DNA of 64,000 nt, taken from positions 186,001 through 250,000 of the forward strand of contig JBLWWJ010000003.1 of the NCBI GenBank assembly GCA_048268005.1. Direction: 5' to 3'. This stretch comes from Ancylomarina sp048268005 (GTDB lineage Bacteria; Bacteroidota; Bacteroidia; Bacteroidales; Marinifilaceae). Below are positions 54,935 through 63,893 of this stretch, in pieces (position 1 is the first letter of the stretch; each line of letters opens with the position of its first letter). A model generated the notes under the pieces. It was not told where the DNA came from, did not search any database, and was given only the letters and a program-made list of their open reading frames with translations. The translations under genes were made by a program, and so were the position numbers.

Positions 54935-56797
54935 TTAAATTCCTAACTCGGCTTGATATGCTTTTAAAGTTTCAAGAACGTTAGATTTAACATTAACGAA
55001 GTTCTCTATACCTTTAGCTTTTAACTCGTCAGCACATGCAGGAGCACCTGCTACAACAAGAGTTGCGCTACCTTTAAGTGCTTCGAAAAGCTCAGGAGCG
55101 ATAGTTGCGTACTCATCATCTGATGAACAAATAACAACGATCTTAGCGTTCTTCTCTGTTACGAATTTCACACCTTCTTCTACTGAAGTAAAACCATTGT
55201 GGTCTTCAACATCGAATCCAGCACAAGCGAAGAAGTTACATGCAAATTGTGCACGAGCCTTACGCATATTCAAGTTTCCGATAGGGAACATCATCACCTT
55301 AGGACGACCATTTTCCTTAGCGTAAATATCAGTTTTATTACGAAGAGTTTCGAAAGCCTGAGCACCACGGTATGGCTTCAATGTTTCGCATACTGCATCT
55401 TCAGCAGTTTTATCTTCTGGAGCAAGAATTGCTTCTGGAATTGTTTCAAGAACCTCACCGAAGTTAGGGAATTGGTTTGTGCCCAAGAAGTTTTCTTTAC
55501 GAGTGGCAATAGCTAAATCTCTTTTCTGAGCAGTAGCTTTAATTGTATCCTGAACGAATCCAGCTTTGAAAGCAGCAAGGTATCCACCTTTGTCTTCAAC
55601 AGCTAGGAATAATTTCCAAGCCTCATCAGCGATTGATTCAGTTAATGACTCAATATAGTATGAACCAGCAGCAGGGTCAGCAATCTTACCCAAGTGCGAT
55701 TCTTCTTTTAGTAATAATTGTTGGTTACGAGCAATTCTTTCAGAGAATACTGAAGACTCAGCATAAACAGAATCGAAAGGCTTAACTGTAAATGAATCCA
55801 AACCTCCTAAAACAGCAGACATAGACTCAGTTTGAGTACGCAACATGTTCACATAAGGGTCATAAACAGACTTGTTCCAATCTGAAGTTTCACCGTGTAC
55901 GAACATTTTACAAACAGTTTCGTTTGAAGCACCGAATGCTTTAACGATGTTTGCCCATAGCATACGACCAGCTCTTAACTTAGCAATCTCCATGAAATAC
56001 TTAGAGCTAGTTGCAAAGTTGAAACGCATTTTAGGAGCAACCTCGTCAACTGAAAGACCAGCTTCGATCATTTTTCCTAAATACTCAGCACCTGATGCTA
56101 ATGAAAAACCTAATTCTTCAACAATTGAAGATCCAGAGTTATTGAACAAACTACCTGTTACTGCAATAACTTTGTAGTTAGGAAGAGCTTTAGATGCTTC
56201 GATAGCTTCTTTCACGTAAGCGAAAGCACTCTCTTCAGTCTGACAATAGTTTCCTACTGTACTAAACCCCTTAATAACATCGATAGCAACACCACCTTGA
56301 ACTTTATCTAAAGCAACACCTCTTTCAGTAGCTAATGCTTGTAGATTTTGAAGAAGTTCAACAGAAGAATGTGTTTTCTCGAAGTTGATTTCAACACAAT
56401 CCATATAGATACCATCTAATAAGGTAGCTAGCTCTTCTTTGCTGATTGATTTCCAGTTTAAAACGAATCCTACTGAATCGATACCTTTGTTTAAGATATC
56501 AAGCGCTTTTTCGTTAGCTGCTTTTACATCTTCAACAATAATATCCTGACGAACTAACCAATCATTATTATCCTTCTTGTTTCCACGCACATATGGGAAA
56601 TCTCCAGGATAAGTATTCATGAAGGCTTTGTCATCCATGTTCTCCAGTCTGTAGAAAGGCTGTACATTGAATCCTTCATTTGTTCTCCAAACTAACTTTC
56701 TATCAAAGTCAGCTCCTTTAAGGTCTTTAGTGATTTTGTCAATCCACTCTTGTGTTGATTGAGGAGCAAAGTCACTAAAAAGTTTATTATCTGCCAT
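54935..56797 (-). CDS. mutA: Methylmalonyl-CoA mutase, small subunit
   Basis: The 620-residue protein is the non-catalytic partner: the N-terminal half follows the mutase barrel pattern (VLNWKSISKEELATLLDG and AKLRAGRMLWANIVKAF) but lacks substrate and B12 residues. The C-terminal B12-like domain has no DxHxxG motif (FACAGFDVEDHNGFTSVEEG), so it does not bind cobalamin. It is co-transcribed with mutB as a mutAB unit. No epimerase or meaB is in this window. Confidence 0.95.
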   Translation of the reverse strand: MADNKLFSDFAPQSTQEWIDKITKDLKGADFDRKLVWRTNEGFNVQPFYRLENMDDKAFMNTYPGDFPYVRGNKKDNNDWLVRQDIIVEDVKAANEKALDILNKGIDSVGFVLNWKSISKEELATLLDGIYMDCVEINFEKTHSSVELLQNLQALATERGVALDKVQGGVAIDVIKGFSTVGNYCQTEESAFAYVKEAIEASKALPNYKVIAVTGSLFNNSGSSIVEELGFSLASGAEYLGKMIEAGLSVDEVAPKMRFNFATSSKYFMEIAKLRAGRMLWANIVKAFGASNETVCKMFVHGETSDWNKSVYDPYVNMLRTQTESMSAVLGGLDSFTVKPFDSVYAESSVFSERIARNQQLLLKEESHLGKIADPAAGSYYIESLTESIADEAWKLFLAVEDKGGYLAAFKAGFVQDTIKATAQKRDLAIATRKENFLGTNQFPNFGEVLETIPEAILAPEDKTAEDAVCETLKPYRGAQAFETLRNKTDIYAKENGRPKVMMFPIGNLNMRKARAQFACNFFACAGFDVEDHNGFTSVEEGVKFVTEKNAKIVVICSSDDEYATIAPELFEALKGSATLVVAGAPACADELKAKGIENFVNVKSNVLETLKAYQAELGI

Positions 56798-57138
56798 AAC
56801 TGTAACTGTTAATGTAACTGTTTTAAAATTAGAGCCTAAAAATAAGGCCTTTTTATCACTTAGGGAATTAAAATTTTAATGTTTTGCATCATGTTTAGTA
56901 ATGAGTTGATTTGATGTTATGTTGATGTGATAATTCTGTCATGAGTATAACACCGACCACCCAATCATCACTAATTATTGAACCACAGATTTCACAAATT
57001 TTCACAGATTATTAAATCCAGAAACGATACAATCGAAATCTACACAAGCCTATTTAGAGTTTACAGAACCATAAAAGCAATTATAAATACGACTCGATAA
57101 TCAGATTGTACACATCATCACATTCTTTTATCTTCACA
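56798..57138. other. Intergenic region upstream of mutA with short A/T repeats
   Basis: About 340 bases. I see no B12 riboswitch-like element here. Three near-copies of a short unit, CACAGATTT, CACAAATTTT and CACAGATTA, run in tandem at 56984-57011. The rest is AT-rich with no clear promoter or gene. Confidence 0.5.
56984..57011. repeat. Short tandem repeat CACAGATT-like, 3 units
   Basis: Consecutive units CACAGATTT, CACAAATTTT and CACAGATTA. This is a small AT-rich tandem, probably a fragment of a dispersed repeat. It has no visible role. Confidence 0.4.
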
Positions 57139-58182
57139 TTACCACATCACAATAATTGGTGCATGATCCGAAGCCTGCATCCAATCCTGAATCGTTTCTC
57201 CTGAACCAGAAACGAAGTGTTTATTGGTGAAAATGTAATCCGTTTTTCGATTCCAAAAGCCATCTTTATCTGTTGTGTGGGTAAAATGACGGGCATTATC
57301 ATTAGAATATTCGCCCAAACAAATTGCAGACTGATAGCTTTCATAATAAGATAACATCCAACCGGTTTCAGCACTATAATTATCCGCATCAAAGTCTCCA
57401 TCTTCACAAACAGAATCATCAAAATTCTGAGTCTGCCTTGTATTTGGGGGCAAAGCATTAAAATCTCCTGCCAAAATAAAAGGCAGTTCTTTAGAGTTTA
57501 AAGAATCAGCATATTGTTTAATTATCTCGAGTTGCTGTTTCTTTGTGTTGTCCTTAGCATAAGCCGAAGCATGTGTATTGAGCAAATTCAGTTCCCCATC
57601 AGAATTTTTCAATTTAGCATGTAACAGATTACGCTTCAAATAAAAGTAACGAACAATAGCATTTTGCTCAGCTATCAATGGAAGTCCAATTCGTTTTGCA
57701 CTATTAAGCTGCCATTTACTTAAAATTGCATTTCCCGAATCCATTCTTCCAATTCCGTCACTTGGAATATATTTCGCTTTCCATTGAGAGGCATAAACCC
57801 CAAAATTAAGCTTCGTATGATCCAATAAAAATTGAACCTGATTCACAAAAGCTGAACGCTTGGCATCAATATCCACTTCTTGCAAAAAAAGAATATCCGG
57901 ATTCACTTCACGAATCTTCTCTGCCAACAAATTCATGTTTTTTTCTACCTCTTCCTTTTCCATAATTACTCTATCCCCATGGCAATCGAAAAAGAAATCA
58001 ATTCGTCCGCCTCCAAACTTCACATTCCAAGTCATCACTTTTAATGTATCTGGAGAAGGTATACTCTCTGGTTCAGCCGCCTCAAAATAAGTCACCTCAT
58101 CCCCTAGCTTCGTTCCGAAAGGGTCGCATGAAAATAAAATTAAACTATTGAATAATATGGATAAGAAACGAAGGATCTTCAT
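57139..58182 (-). CDS. Endonuclease/exonuclease/phosphatase family lipoprotein
   Basis: The 347-residue protein starts with a lipoprotein signal (FLSILFNSLILFSC, lipobox Cys). The EEP core follows, with LKVMTWNVKFGGGRIDF, LFLQEVDIDAKRS (catalytic Glu), LLNTHASAYAKDNTKKQ, ILAGDFNALPPNTRQTQ, and C-terminal SDHAPIIVMW. It is a paralogue in type of the membrane EEP at 34288, but lipoprotein-anchored, so the two would act at different sites. The substrate is unknown. Confidence 0.9.
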   Translation of the reverse strand: MKILRFLSILFNSLILFSCDPFGTKLGDEVTYFEAAEPESIPSPDTLKVMTWNVKFGGGRIDFFFDCHGDRVIMEKEEVEKNMNLLAEKIREVNPDILFLQEVDIDAKRSAFVNQVQFLLDHTKLNFGVYASQWKAKYIPSDGIGRMDSGNAILSKWQLNSAKRIGLPLIAEQNAIVRYFYLKRNLLHAKLKNSDGELNLLNTHASAYAKDNTKKQQLEIIKQYADSLNSKELPFILAGDFNALPPNTRQTQNFDDSVCEDGDFDADNYSAETGWMLSYYESYQSAICLGEYSNDNARHFTHTTDKDGFWNRKTDYIFTNKHFVSGSGETIQDWMQASDHAPIIVMW

Positions 58183-58192
58183 GGCACAAATG

Positions 58193-58240
58193 GTTATCAG
58201 TTGACAGTTATCGGTTATTAGCTAACAGATAACTGATAAC
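58193..58240. repeat. Intergenic inverted repeat, copy 2 (GTTATCAGTT/AACTGATAAC)
   Basis: GTTATCAGTT at 58193-58202 pairs perfectly with AACTGATAAC at 58231-58240, with an internal GTTATC...GATAAC pair allowing a longer fold. CTGATAACTTGAT (58233-58245) is the reverse complement of ATCAAGTTATCAG at 20147-20159. It lies just upstream of the EEP lipoprotein's start. Confidence 0.6.
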
Positions 58241-58256
58241 TTGATTAAATTCTTAA

Positions 58257-58598
58257 TTACAAAATAACGTCCATTTCTTCGGCAGGAACAGCAAAAATAG
58301 CCTTGTGATTATTCACAATTATAGGACGCTGTATCAATTGTGGTGACTCTAAAAGAATCTTAATCCACTCATCATGATTAAAAATCTTACCCTTATAATC
58401 TGTTTTATATAGTTTTTCGTGTGTGCGAATAATCTCCTGTGGTTCCTTATTCATTCTCTTTAGAACATCTTCCATTTCTTCAACCGTATAGGGCTCTTTC
58501 AAATACAGACGCACTTCAGGTTTTAGTCCCTTTTCTTCCAAATAGGCAAGTGCTGCACGTGATTTAGAGCAACGTGGGTTGTGGTAAATCTTTAACAT
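58257..58598 (-). CDS. ArsC/Spx-family protein
   Basis: The 113-residue thioredoxin-fold protein begins MLKIYHNPRCSKSRAALAYLEEKGL with a conserved Cys at about residue 10, and has LIQRPIIVNNHKAIF near the end, as in glutaredoxin-linked arsenate reductases and Spx/YffB-like proteins. No ars genes adjoin it, so arsenate reduction is one possibility and a Spx/YffB-type role another. It lies next to the lipoprotein EEP gene on the same strand. Confidence 0.88.
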   Translation of the reverse strand: MLKIYHNPRCSKSRAALAYLEEKGLKPEVRLYLKEPYTVEEMEDVLKRMNKEPQEIIRTHEKLYKTDYKGKIFNHDEWIKILLESPQLIQRPIIVNNHKAIFAVPAEEMDVIL

Positions 58599-58829
58599 AC
58601 TTCGTTTTTAAGGTTTGAATAACAAAGTTAGGCATAAAGTTTTGCTTGGGAAATAAATACTTTGTAGTCTGTTAAAAACTATTATTAAGAAATAGAAATA
58701 TTTTAAACACTTGCTATTCCAGAAATAACAACAACATTTAAAACTCACCACACCTATTATGATTAAATAATTGTTTTGATTAGTAGGTTTTTCAGCTATC
58801 TTCACATAAGAATATTATGAGACACCCTT

Positions 58830-59567
58830 ATGAATCGATTTTTAGTTGTTGATGATGAAGATAAAGCTCGTGAAGTAATAAGTAAATTACTTTATCGAAT
58901 TGAACCTGACTGCCAGGTTGCCCAAGCGAACTCTGTTGAACAGGGTATTAAACAATATTTAGAATTTCAACCTGATCTGATTTTTTTAGATATCGAAATG
59001 CCACATAAAAATGGATTTGAATTGGTTCATGAACTCATACTGATGGGAGAATCGCCCAAAGTTGTTTTTGTAACAGCTTTCAATCAGTATGCGATCAAAG
59101 CGATTAAAGCTTCAGCATTAGATTATCTTTTAAAACCCATAGATGAAAATGATCTCAAACAATGTATCAAACGAGCCAAATTAATTACTAACAACAATAA
59201 AGAAGAAGGTAAATTAGGCGAGCTAATATATCGTCTCAGTTTGAACAATCGACTTAAGGTAAATACTCGCACAGGCTTTGAGATTATAAGACAAGACGAA
59301 ATCCTTTATTGCGAAGCAGATGGAAACTACACCAATATATACCTAACTAATAAGGACAAACTCACAACAGCTACGACTTTAGGAATTATTGAAGCTCAAT
59401 TAATCTCTGATTTATTTTTCCGAGTAAGTCGTTCTATCCTAATCAATCTCGATTTTCTAAAATCGGTGAACAGAAAAGATAAGGTCTGTCATTTACAAAT
59501 TGAAGATGAATGCATTCCCCTTCCACTTTCTTATAGTCGAGTTCAAAAACTCGCCGAAATATTTTAA
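58830..59567 (+). CDS. LytTR-family response regulator
   Basis: The 245-residue protein has an N-terminal receiver (LVVDDEDKAREVISKLL, phosphorylatable Asp in LIFLDIEMPHKNGFEL, and lysine in LLKPIDENDL) and a C-terminal LytTR DNA-binding domain (VNTRTGFEIIRQDEILYCEADGNYTNIYL). LytTR regulators bind paired direct repeats near their target promoters. Two bases separate it from the LytS-type kinase downstream, so they form a two-component system. No clear promoter was found in the 230-base gap upstream. Confidence 0.95.
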   Translation: MNRFLVVDDEDKAREVISKLLYRIEPDCQVAQANSVEQGIKQYLEFQPDLIFLDIEMPHKNGFELVHELILMGESPKVVFVTAFNQYAIKAIKASALDYLLKPIDENDLKQCIKRAKLITNNNKEEGKLGELIYRLSLNNRLKVNTRTGFEIIRQDEILYCEADGNYTNIYLTNKDKLTTATTLGIIEAQLISDLFFRVSRSILINLDFLKSVNRKDKVCHLQIEDECIPLPLSYSRVQKLAEIF

Positions 59568-59569
59568 GA

Positions 59570-61675
59570 ATGCTAAATAAACTAGCTCAGAAATGTAAAG
59601 TTTTTATAAGCTCCCCATGGGGCTTGGCTTTAATATTATCGATTCCTCTTTGGTGGTTAACCGTAAATCATACCAGTCAATACGAGATAAAAAAGATGGA
59701 TGAAGGTATGCTTAATCAAAACTGCATGACGTTTTGGACAGATCTTGACAGTGATGGTATCTCTGAGAGATTATATATCTACCCCTTCAAAAAAAATTTC
59801 CAATCCATACCCATCCATAGGATTAATAATGAGATATTCGTACAGTACAACATCCGTGGTAGCTTAAGTTATACCCCTAGGAATTCATTTTCATTTGGCG
59901 ATTACGATGAAAATGGCCTCAAGGAATTCTATACCATCTCAAATTATGGTGATAGTCTCTTCCTAAATATCATTGAACCCTTAGGGAAAGGTGAAGTTAT
60001 AAAAGAACGATTTATGGGTTTAACCCGTAAAGGGAAAGCTGGCTACGACTACGAAGTCAATGACTCTCAATTATACGATGTCGATGGGGATGGTAAAAAA
60101 GAATTTGTGACAATGATTTCGGGTGGTTTTAACCTTTACCCAAGGCACATGTATATTTATGATATTGCAAAAGATCAAATAACAAAATCCGACTATCTAG
60201 CCTCCAAGGTGTGGGGTTATAAAATTAGTGACATCAATAATGATGGGAGACCTGAATTCCTGATAACGAATTCCGCTTCAGGTAACATGCACCCACCACT
60301 ACCCAAACCTAATGATTACAATGTCTATTTATATATTCTGGATCACAATTTAAAGCCATTAATTAAACCCAAAATTTTTGAAGGAGAAACCCAATATTTA
60401 CAACTATTACCTGTCTCTTTTGAAAACGACAATTATTGGTTGGCTTATAACAGATGTAGTTCAAAACTTAAAAAAGTTGGATATAACTTATTTCTCTATA
60501 ACTACGAAGGTGAAATCCTCAAAGAAAGACATTTCTCACATAAGGATCCAACTTCATATTTTTCTTTGAATTATGCTAAAATAAAGAATAAGTATGAGTG
60601 CATTGTACTAAAATCAGATGGGTTTATTTATCAAATAGACCAAAATTTGAACATGTATAAAATTGGAAGAACTGATGAAAGATTATCCTCAAATTACTTA
60701 TCATTTGATCTAGATCAAATTGGCATAAATGAGCTTCTTACCATAAATCAAACTGGGCAAAAGTTATATATTTTCAGGAATGGCTTTAAACAGTATGAAA
60801 CAGTTGACATCAACTGTATCCCCGCCAGACATTATGCCTCTCCAATTCTCGGAAAATATAAGTATCCCGCATTTTATTTGCAAGTAGGCAACCATTGGTT
60901 CGATTTCATCTATCGGAAAATTTCATATTACTTTCTCAAAGTTTTCGTCTTAATTTTAGGGAGTTATGCAGGAGTTTTCCTATTGGTGTGGATAATCCAA
61001 CACCTAACTGCAGGACGCGATAGAAGAAGAAAACGATTAGCTGAATTACAACTCACTAACTGGAAGAATCAATTAGATCCTCATTTTACTTTTAACACTC
61101 TAAATTCGGTTGGAGCAGTTATTCTAAGTGAAGATCGGGATAAGGCTTACGATTTCTTCACACGGTTCTCTAAGCTCGTTAGGTATGCGCTTGAAGCTTC
61201 TAATAAGGTATCAGTAAGTATCGAAGATGAAATCCATTTTATAGAACTTTATCTTCAATTAGAGCAGTTTCGATTCAATGACAAATTTGACTATACAATT
61301 GACGTTTCAAAAGAAATAAATCGCTTCACCCAAGTTCCTAAAATGTTACTCCAAACCTATGTTGAAAATGCGGTTCGACATGGTTTAATGGATCGAAACG
61401 ATATGGGCTTATTAAAAATCAACATCTATAAAGAAAAAAGTTATCTCATATTCCAGGTAAAGGACAATGGTATTGGACGGATAGCTTCAAATCGTAAAAG
61501 AAGATTAAGCAATGGTATCGGCATGAAGGCGATGACAGATTATTTTGAACTTCTTAACAGCATCAATTATAAAAATATTAGTCTAGACATCAACGATTCT
61601 GATGATAACAACATTAAATATCCGGGTACCATCGTGACCATCAAAATACCTGAAGATTTTTCATATGAACTTTAG
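59570..61675 (+). CDS. LytS-type sensor histidine kinase with periplasmic FG-GAP propeller
   Basis: The 701-residue protein has an N-terminal membrane helix (about 13-32), a periplasmic domain of about 420 residues and a second membrane helix (about 453-480), then a His_kinase (PF06580-type) domain with QLDPHFTFNTLNSVG (His), and HATPase motifs including VENAVRHGL and DNGIGRIASN. The periplasmic part has repeated Asp-rich loops DLDSDGISER, DYDENGLKEF, DVDGDGKKEF and DINNDGRPEF, typical of FG-GAP calcium-binding propellers. The input is probably an extracellular ligand. It is the partner of the LytTR regulator. Confidence 0.93.
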   Translation: MLNKLAQKCKVFISSPWGLALILSIPLWWLTVNHTSQYEIKKMDEGMLNQNCMTFWTDLDSDGISERLYIYPFKKNFQSIPIHRINNEIFVQYNIRGSLSYTPRNSFSFGDYDENGLKEFYTISNYGDSLFLNIIEPLGKGEVIKERFMGLTRKGKAGYDYEVNDSQLYDVDGDGKKEFVTMISGGFNLYPRHMYIYDIAKDQITKSDYLASKVWGYKISDINNDGRPEFLITNSASGNMHPPLPKPNDYNVYLYILDHNLKPLIKPKIFEGETQYLQLLPVSFENDNYWLAYNRCSSKLKKVGYNLFLYNYEGEILKERHFSHKDPTSYFSLNYAKIKNKYECIVLKSDGFIYQIDQNLNMYKIGRTDERLSSNYLSFDLDQIGINELLTINQTGQKLYIFRNGFKQYETVDINCIPARHYASPILGKYKYPAFYLQVGNHWFDFIYRKISYYFLKVFVLILGSYAGVFLLVWIIQHLTAGRDRRRKRLAELQLTNWKNQLDPHFTFNTLNSVGAVILSEDRDKAYDFFTRFSKLVRYALEASNKVSVSIEDEIHFIELYLQLEQFRFNDKFDYTIDVSKEINRFTQVPKMLLQTYVENAVRHGLMDRNDMGLLKINIYKEKSYLIFQVKDNGIGRIASNRKRRLSNGIGMKAMTDYFELLNSINYKNISLDINDSDDNNIKYPGTIVTIKIPEDFSYEL

Positions 61676-61773
61676 ATGCTTATAGCTCCTGTCTTATAAA
61701 TTAGCATCACTTTAACATTCATATTCCATTTTCTTTGCTATGTTTGAACTATCAAACATATAGATATGTAAGT

Positions 61774-61977
61774 ATGATACAAATAATAAAAAAAAGAAAA
61801 TTTGAACTAATAGGTGGCATAGTTGGCATTATTGGCGGTTACCTTTACTGGAAATATGTGGGCTGTATTAGTGGTACCTGCCCTATTCAGGCTAACTGGT
61901 ACTCTATGGTTCCATACGGCTTAGTGATGGGTATTCTGCTTGGTTCCATGTTTCGATCAAAGAAGCAAAAGTCGTAA
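61774..61977 (+). CDS. Small DUF6132-like membrane protein
   Basis: I start this at the ATG 61774 (MIQIIKKRKFELIGGIVGI); the frame is open further upstream but the extra residues look like leader sequence. The product of about 67 residues has two membrane helices, and between them the short GCISGTCPIQAN loop with two cysteines typical of DUF6132. The cysteines may be redox- or metal-related, but the function is unknown. It is flanked by the LytS gene and the convergent Crp/Fnr gene. Confidence 0.8.
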   Translation: MIQIIKKRKFELIGGIVGIIGGYLYWKYVGCISGTCPIQANWYSMVPYGLVMGILLGSMFRSKKQKS

Positions 61978-62036
61978 ATAAACTTCAATATTGTTTATAG
62001 AAAATTTTGAAACTATTGCAGTATCTTTTTTCATCA

Positions 62037-62702
62037 TTAGCCATGTAAGGCTATATCTTTCAAACGCTTTGAATCAAGAATCCTAACCTGTTTCCCTGAA
62101 CTTTCGATTATTTCATCTTTCCGGAATTCAGCTAAATTTTTCAAAACACTCTCCTTCGAAAAACCTATAATTCTGGCCATCTCTTGTCTGGTAAGTGGTA
62201 TTTCGAATACCTTCTGCCCTAAACTTTTCTCAAATTCACAAATGAGGAAGGCTAGTGCACCTGCCGAATTCTTTTCTTTGAGCTTCATATGCCAGTTGAG
62301 AAAATTCTCGTTTACCATGGAAATATACTGAATAAAAGCCATGGCAAAATCTTTATTGCGTTGCAACAGATCTGAAAAAGTATCCCGATTAATAATTTCA
62401 ATGGTACTTTCGGTTAGTGCTTTCGCCGAAAATCGATAACTGGCAGTAGAATAAACACAGTTAATTCCTATAAAATCTCCTTGAAAAAGAAGATTTAAAG
62501 CCTGCTTTTTTGAATCCTGATTGAGTGATAATTCCACAATCCCGGATTTTATAAAATAGAGGTTGTGGACAGGCGTACCACTTTTCACAACAAGTTCCCC
62601 AGCTTCAAACCTTAAGATTTTACTGGATTTATCTAATTCGTCTTTTTCCTCTTTGTGAAGAGTTGATAGGCATGTTTTTCCTGAAGAATGAATCAATTCC
62701 AT
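62037..62702 (-). CDS. Crp/Fnr-family transcription regulator
   Basis: The 221-residue protein has a cyclic-nucleotide-binding-like beta domain (RFEAGELVVKSGTPVHNLYFIKSGIVELSL), a dimerisation helix and a C-terminal helix-turn-helix (IPLTRQEMARIIGFSKESVLKNLAEFRKDEII). There is no Fnr-type N-terminal cysteine cluster, so direct iron-sulfur sensing is unlikely. The 18-bp inverted repeat at 62722-62739, 20 bases upstream of its ATG, is a good candidate for autoregulation. It is divergent from osmC. Confidence 0.93.
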   Translation of the reverse strand: MELIHSSGKTCLSTLHKEEKDELDKSSKILRFEAGELVVKSGTPVHNLYFIKSGIVELSLNQDSKKQALNLLFQGDFIGINCVYSTASYRFSAKALTESTIEIINRDTFSDLLQRNKDFAMAFIQYISMVNENFLNWHMKLKEKNSAGALAFLICEFEKSLGQKVFEIPLTRQEMARIIGFSKESVLKNLAEFRKDEIIESSGKQVRILDSKRLKDIALHG

Positions 62703-62721
62703 AGCTTTAAAATTATCCTAT

Positions 62722-62739
62722 GGGTGTAAAATTACACCC
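62722..62739. promoter_or_regulatory. Inverted-repeat operator candidate between Crp/Fnr and osmC
   Basis: GGGTGTAA and TTACACCC are perfect 8-bp inverted half-sites separated by two bases (AA). The site starts 20 bases upstream of the Crp/Fnr ATG and lies about 90 bases upstream of osmC, so it could control one or both divergent genes. The half-sites contain TGTAA/TTACA, related to but closer-spaced than the classic TGTGA-N6-TCACA site. Confidence 0.6.
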
Positions 62740-62828
62740 TCCTACATTTCGAACTACAATTCGGATTAGCAAATTACAAGCAAGTAAGCTCTTAGTTTTA
62801 CAAATGTATAATTAAAAAGAAATATCCT

Positions 62829-63278
62829 ATGGAACAAATGGAAATACAAAAAATTGAATTTGCTGTTCAATCAGAAACAAAGTCAAAATCTCAATCAGAG
62901 ATAAGTGTTCGAAATTTTAAAGTAACAGTAGATGAGCCTGAGCAACTAGGGGGAACTGATTTAGCTCCGAATCCGGTAGAATATATGCTTTGTGGCTTAG
63001 CTAGCTGTGTTCATATACTTGGCTTTAAAGTTGCACAGGAGATTGGAATGGACTTGAAAGATTTAAAAATTAAAATTATCGGAGAGCTTAATCCTGAGAA
63101 ATTGTTCGGCATGAAAACAGAAGACAGAGCCGGTTATCAGGGTATTAAAGTTCTACTGGAACCAACTACAGTTTCCAATGAGGGGTTACTTAAACAATGG
63201 TTGGATATCATGGCAGAAAGAAGTCCTGTTCTTGATAATTTATTGAACCCAACACCTGTTTCTATTGCATTAATGTAA
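62829..63278 (+). CDS. OsmC-family protein
   Basis: The 149-residue protein has the OsmC/Ohr-like fold: VTVDEPEQLGGTDLAPNPVEYMLCGLASCVHILGF in the first half, with a cysteine in CGLASC, and later AERSPVLDNLLNPTPV, where the second conserved cysteine (usually CPV) is serine. Members reduce organic hydroperoxides or bind ligands; with the second cysteine missing, peroxidase activity is doubtful. It is divergent from the Crp/Fnr regulator, which may control it. Confidence 0.88.
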   Translation: MEQMEIQKIEFAVQSETKSKSQSEISVRNFKVTVDEPEQLGGTDLAPNPVEYMLCGLASCVHILGFKVAQEIGMDLKDLKIKIIGELNPEKLFGMKTEDRAGYQGIKVLLEPTTVSNEGLLKQWLDIMAERSPVLDNLLNPTPVSIALM

Positions 63279-63403
63279 GCTTACAACTCTTCCAATAATT
63301 CCAGTTTCAGAGATCTTTAAATACAAGGTCTCTGAAACCAGATTAAAACTGTATTCTATACTCTGATGATTATTTCATAGTTTTGCAGTCTTATTATCAG
63401 ACT

Positions 63404-63823
63404 ATGAATTGCAATCACAAAAAGAAAATACAAATACGCTTTGGCGATATCGATATTATAGGCCATGTGAACAATGGCATACAACTGAGTTACCTCGACC
63501 TAGGGCGATTGGATTATTTTGAACAGATTTATGGACAAACCATCGATTGGAATGATGCAGCTCTTATTGTTGCGCATCTTGAAATAGATTACTTATCTCC
63601 GATCCTATTAAAAGATAAAATCGAAGTACACACCTGCATTCACAAAATTGGGAACAAAAGTGTTGGGCTCAGACAAAATATAGTGGATTCTAATACTGGA
63701 GAAATCAAAACCACAACCAATCAGGTTATGGTCGCTTTCAGTCCCAAATTAGGTGAAAGTATTGAGGTTCCTGAAACACTTAAAATTCGAATCAGAGAAT
63801 TTGAAGATACGGTTGTTGGATAA
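63404..63823 (+). CDS. Acyl-CoA thioesterase (4HBT hotdog)
   Basis: The product is about 139 residues from the ATG at 63404 (MNCNHKKKIQIRFGDID). It is a single hotdog domain: IQIRFGDIDIIGHVNNGIQLSYLDLGRLDYFEQIY matches the 4-hydroxybenzoyl-CoA thioesterase pattern (Asp near GDID, GHVNN). It hydrolyses acyl-CoA thioesters; the acyl specificity is unknown. A terminator with an inverted repeat follows and separates it from the convergent gene. Confidence 0.9.
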   Translation: MNCNHKKKIQIRFGDIDIIGHVNNGIQLSYLDLGRLDYFEQIYGQTIDWNDAALIVAHLEIDYLSPILLKDKIEVHTCIHKIGNKSVGLRQNIVDSNTGEIKTTTNQVMVAFSPKLGESIEVPETLKIRIREFEDTVVG

Positions 63824-63844
63824 TACCATCGAATATAGAAATAA

Positions 63845-63887
63845 TAAAAAATGCGCTAATCTACATGCTGAGATTAGCGCATTTTTT
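63845..63887. terminator. Bidirectional terminator at the end of the thioesterase gene
   Basis: AAAAAATGCGCTAATCT and AGATTAGCGCATTTTTT form a 17-bp perfect stem with an 8-base loop. A and T runs on both sides allow it to serve both converging genes. Confidence 0.9.
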
Positions 63888-63893
63888 CAAGAA

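Noticed and set aside
56798..57138. Possible cobalamin riboswitch before mutA
   Set aside because: No conserved B12-box-like core or stem arrangement could be found; only short AT repeats are present.
58608..58805. 65-codon reverse frame upstream of the ArsC/Spx-like gene
   Set aside because: Composition is Cys/Tyr/Phe-rich noise in an AT-rich gap and no start signal is visible.
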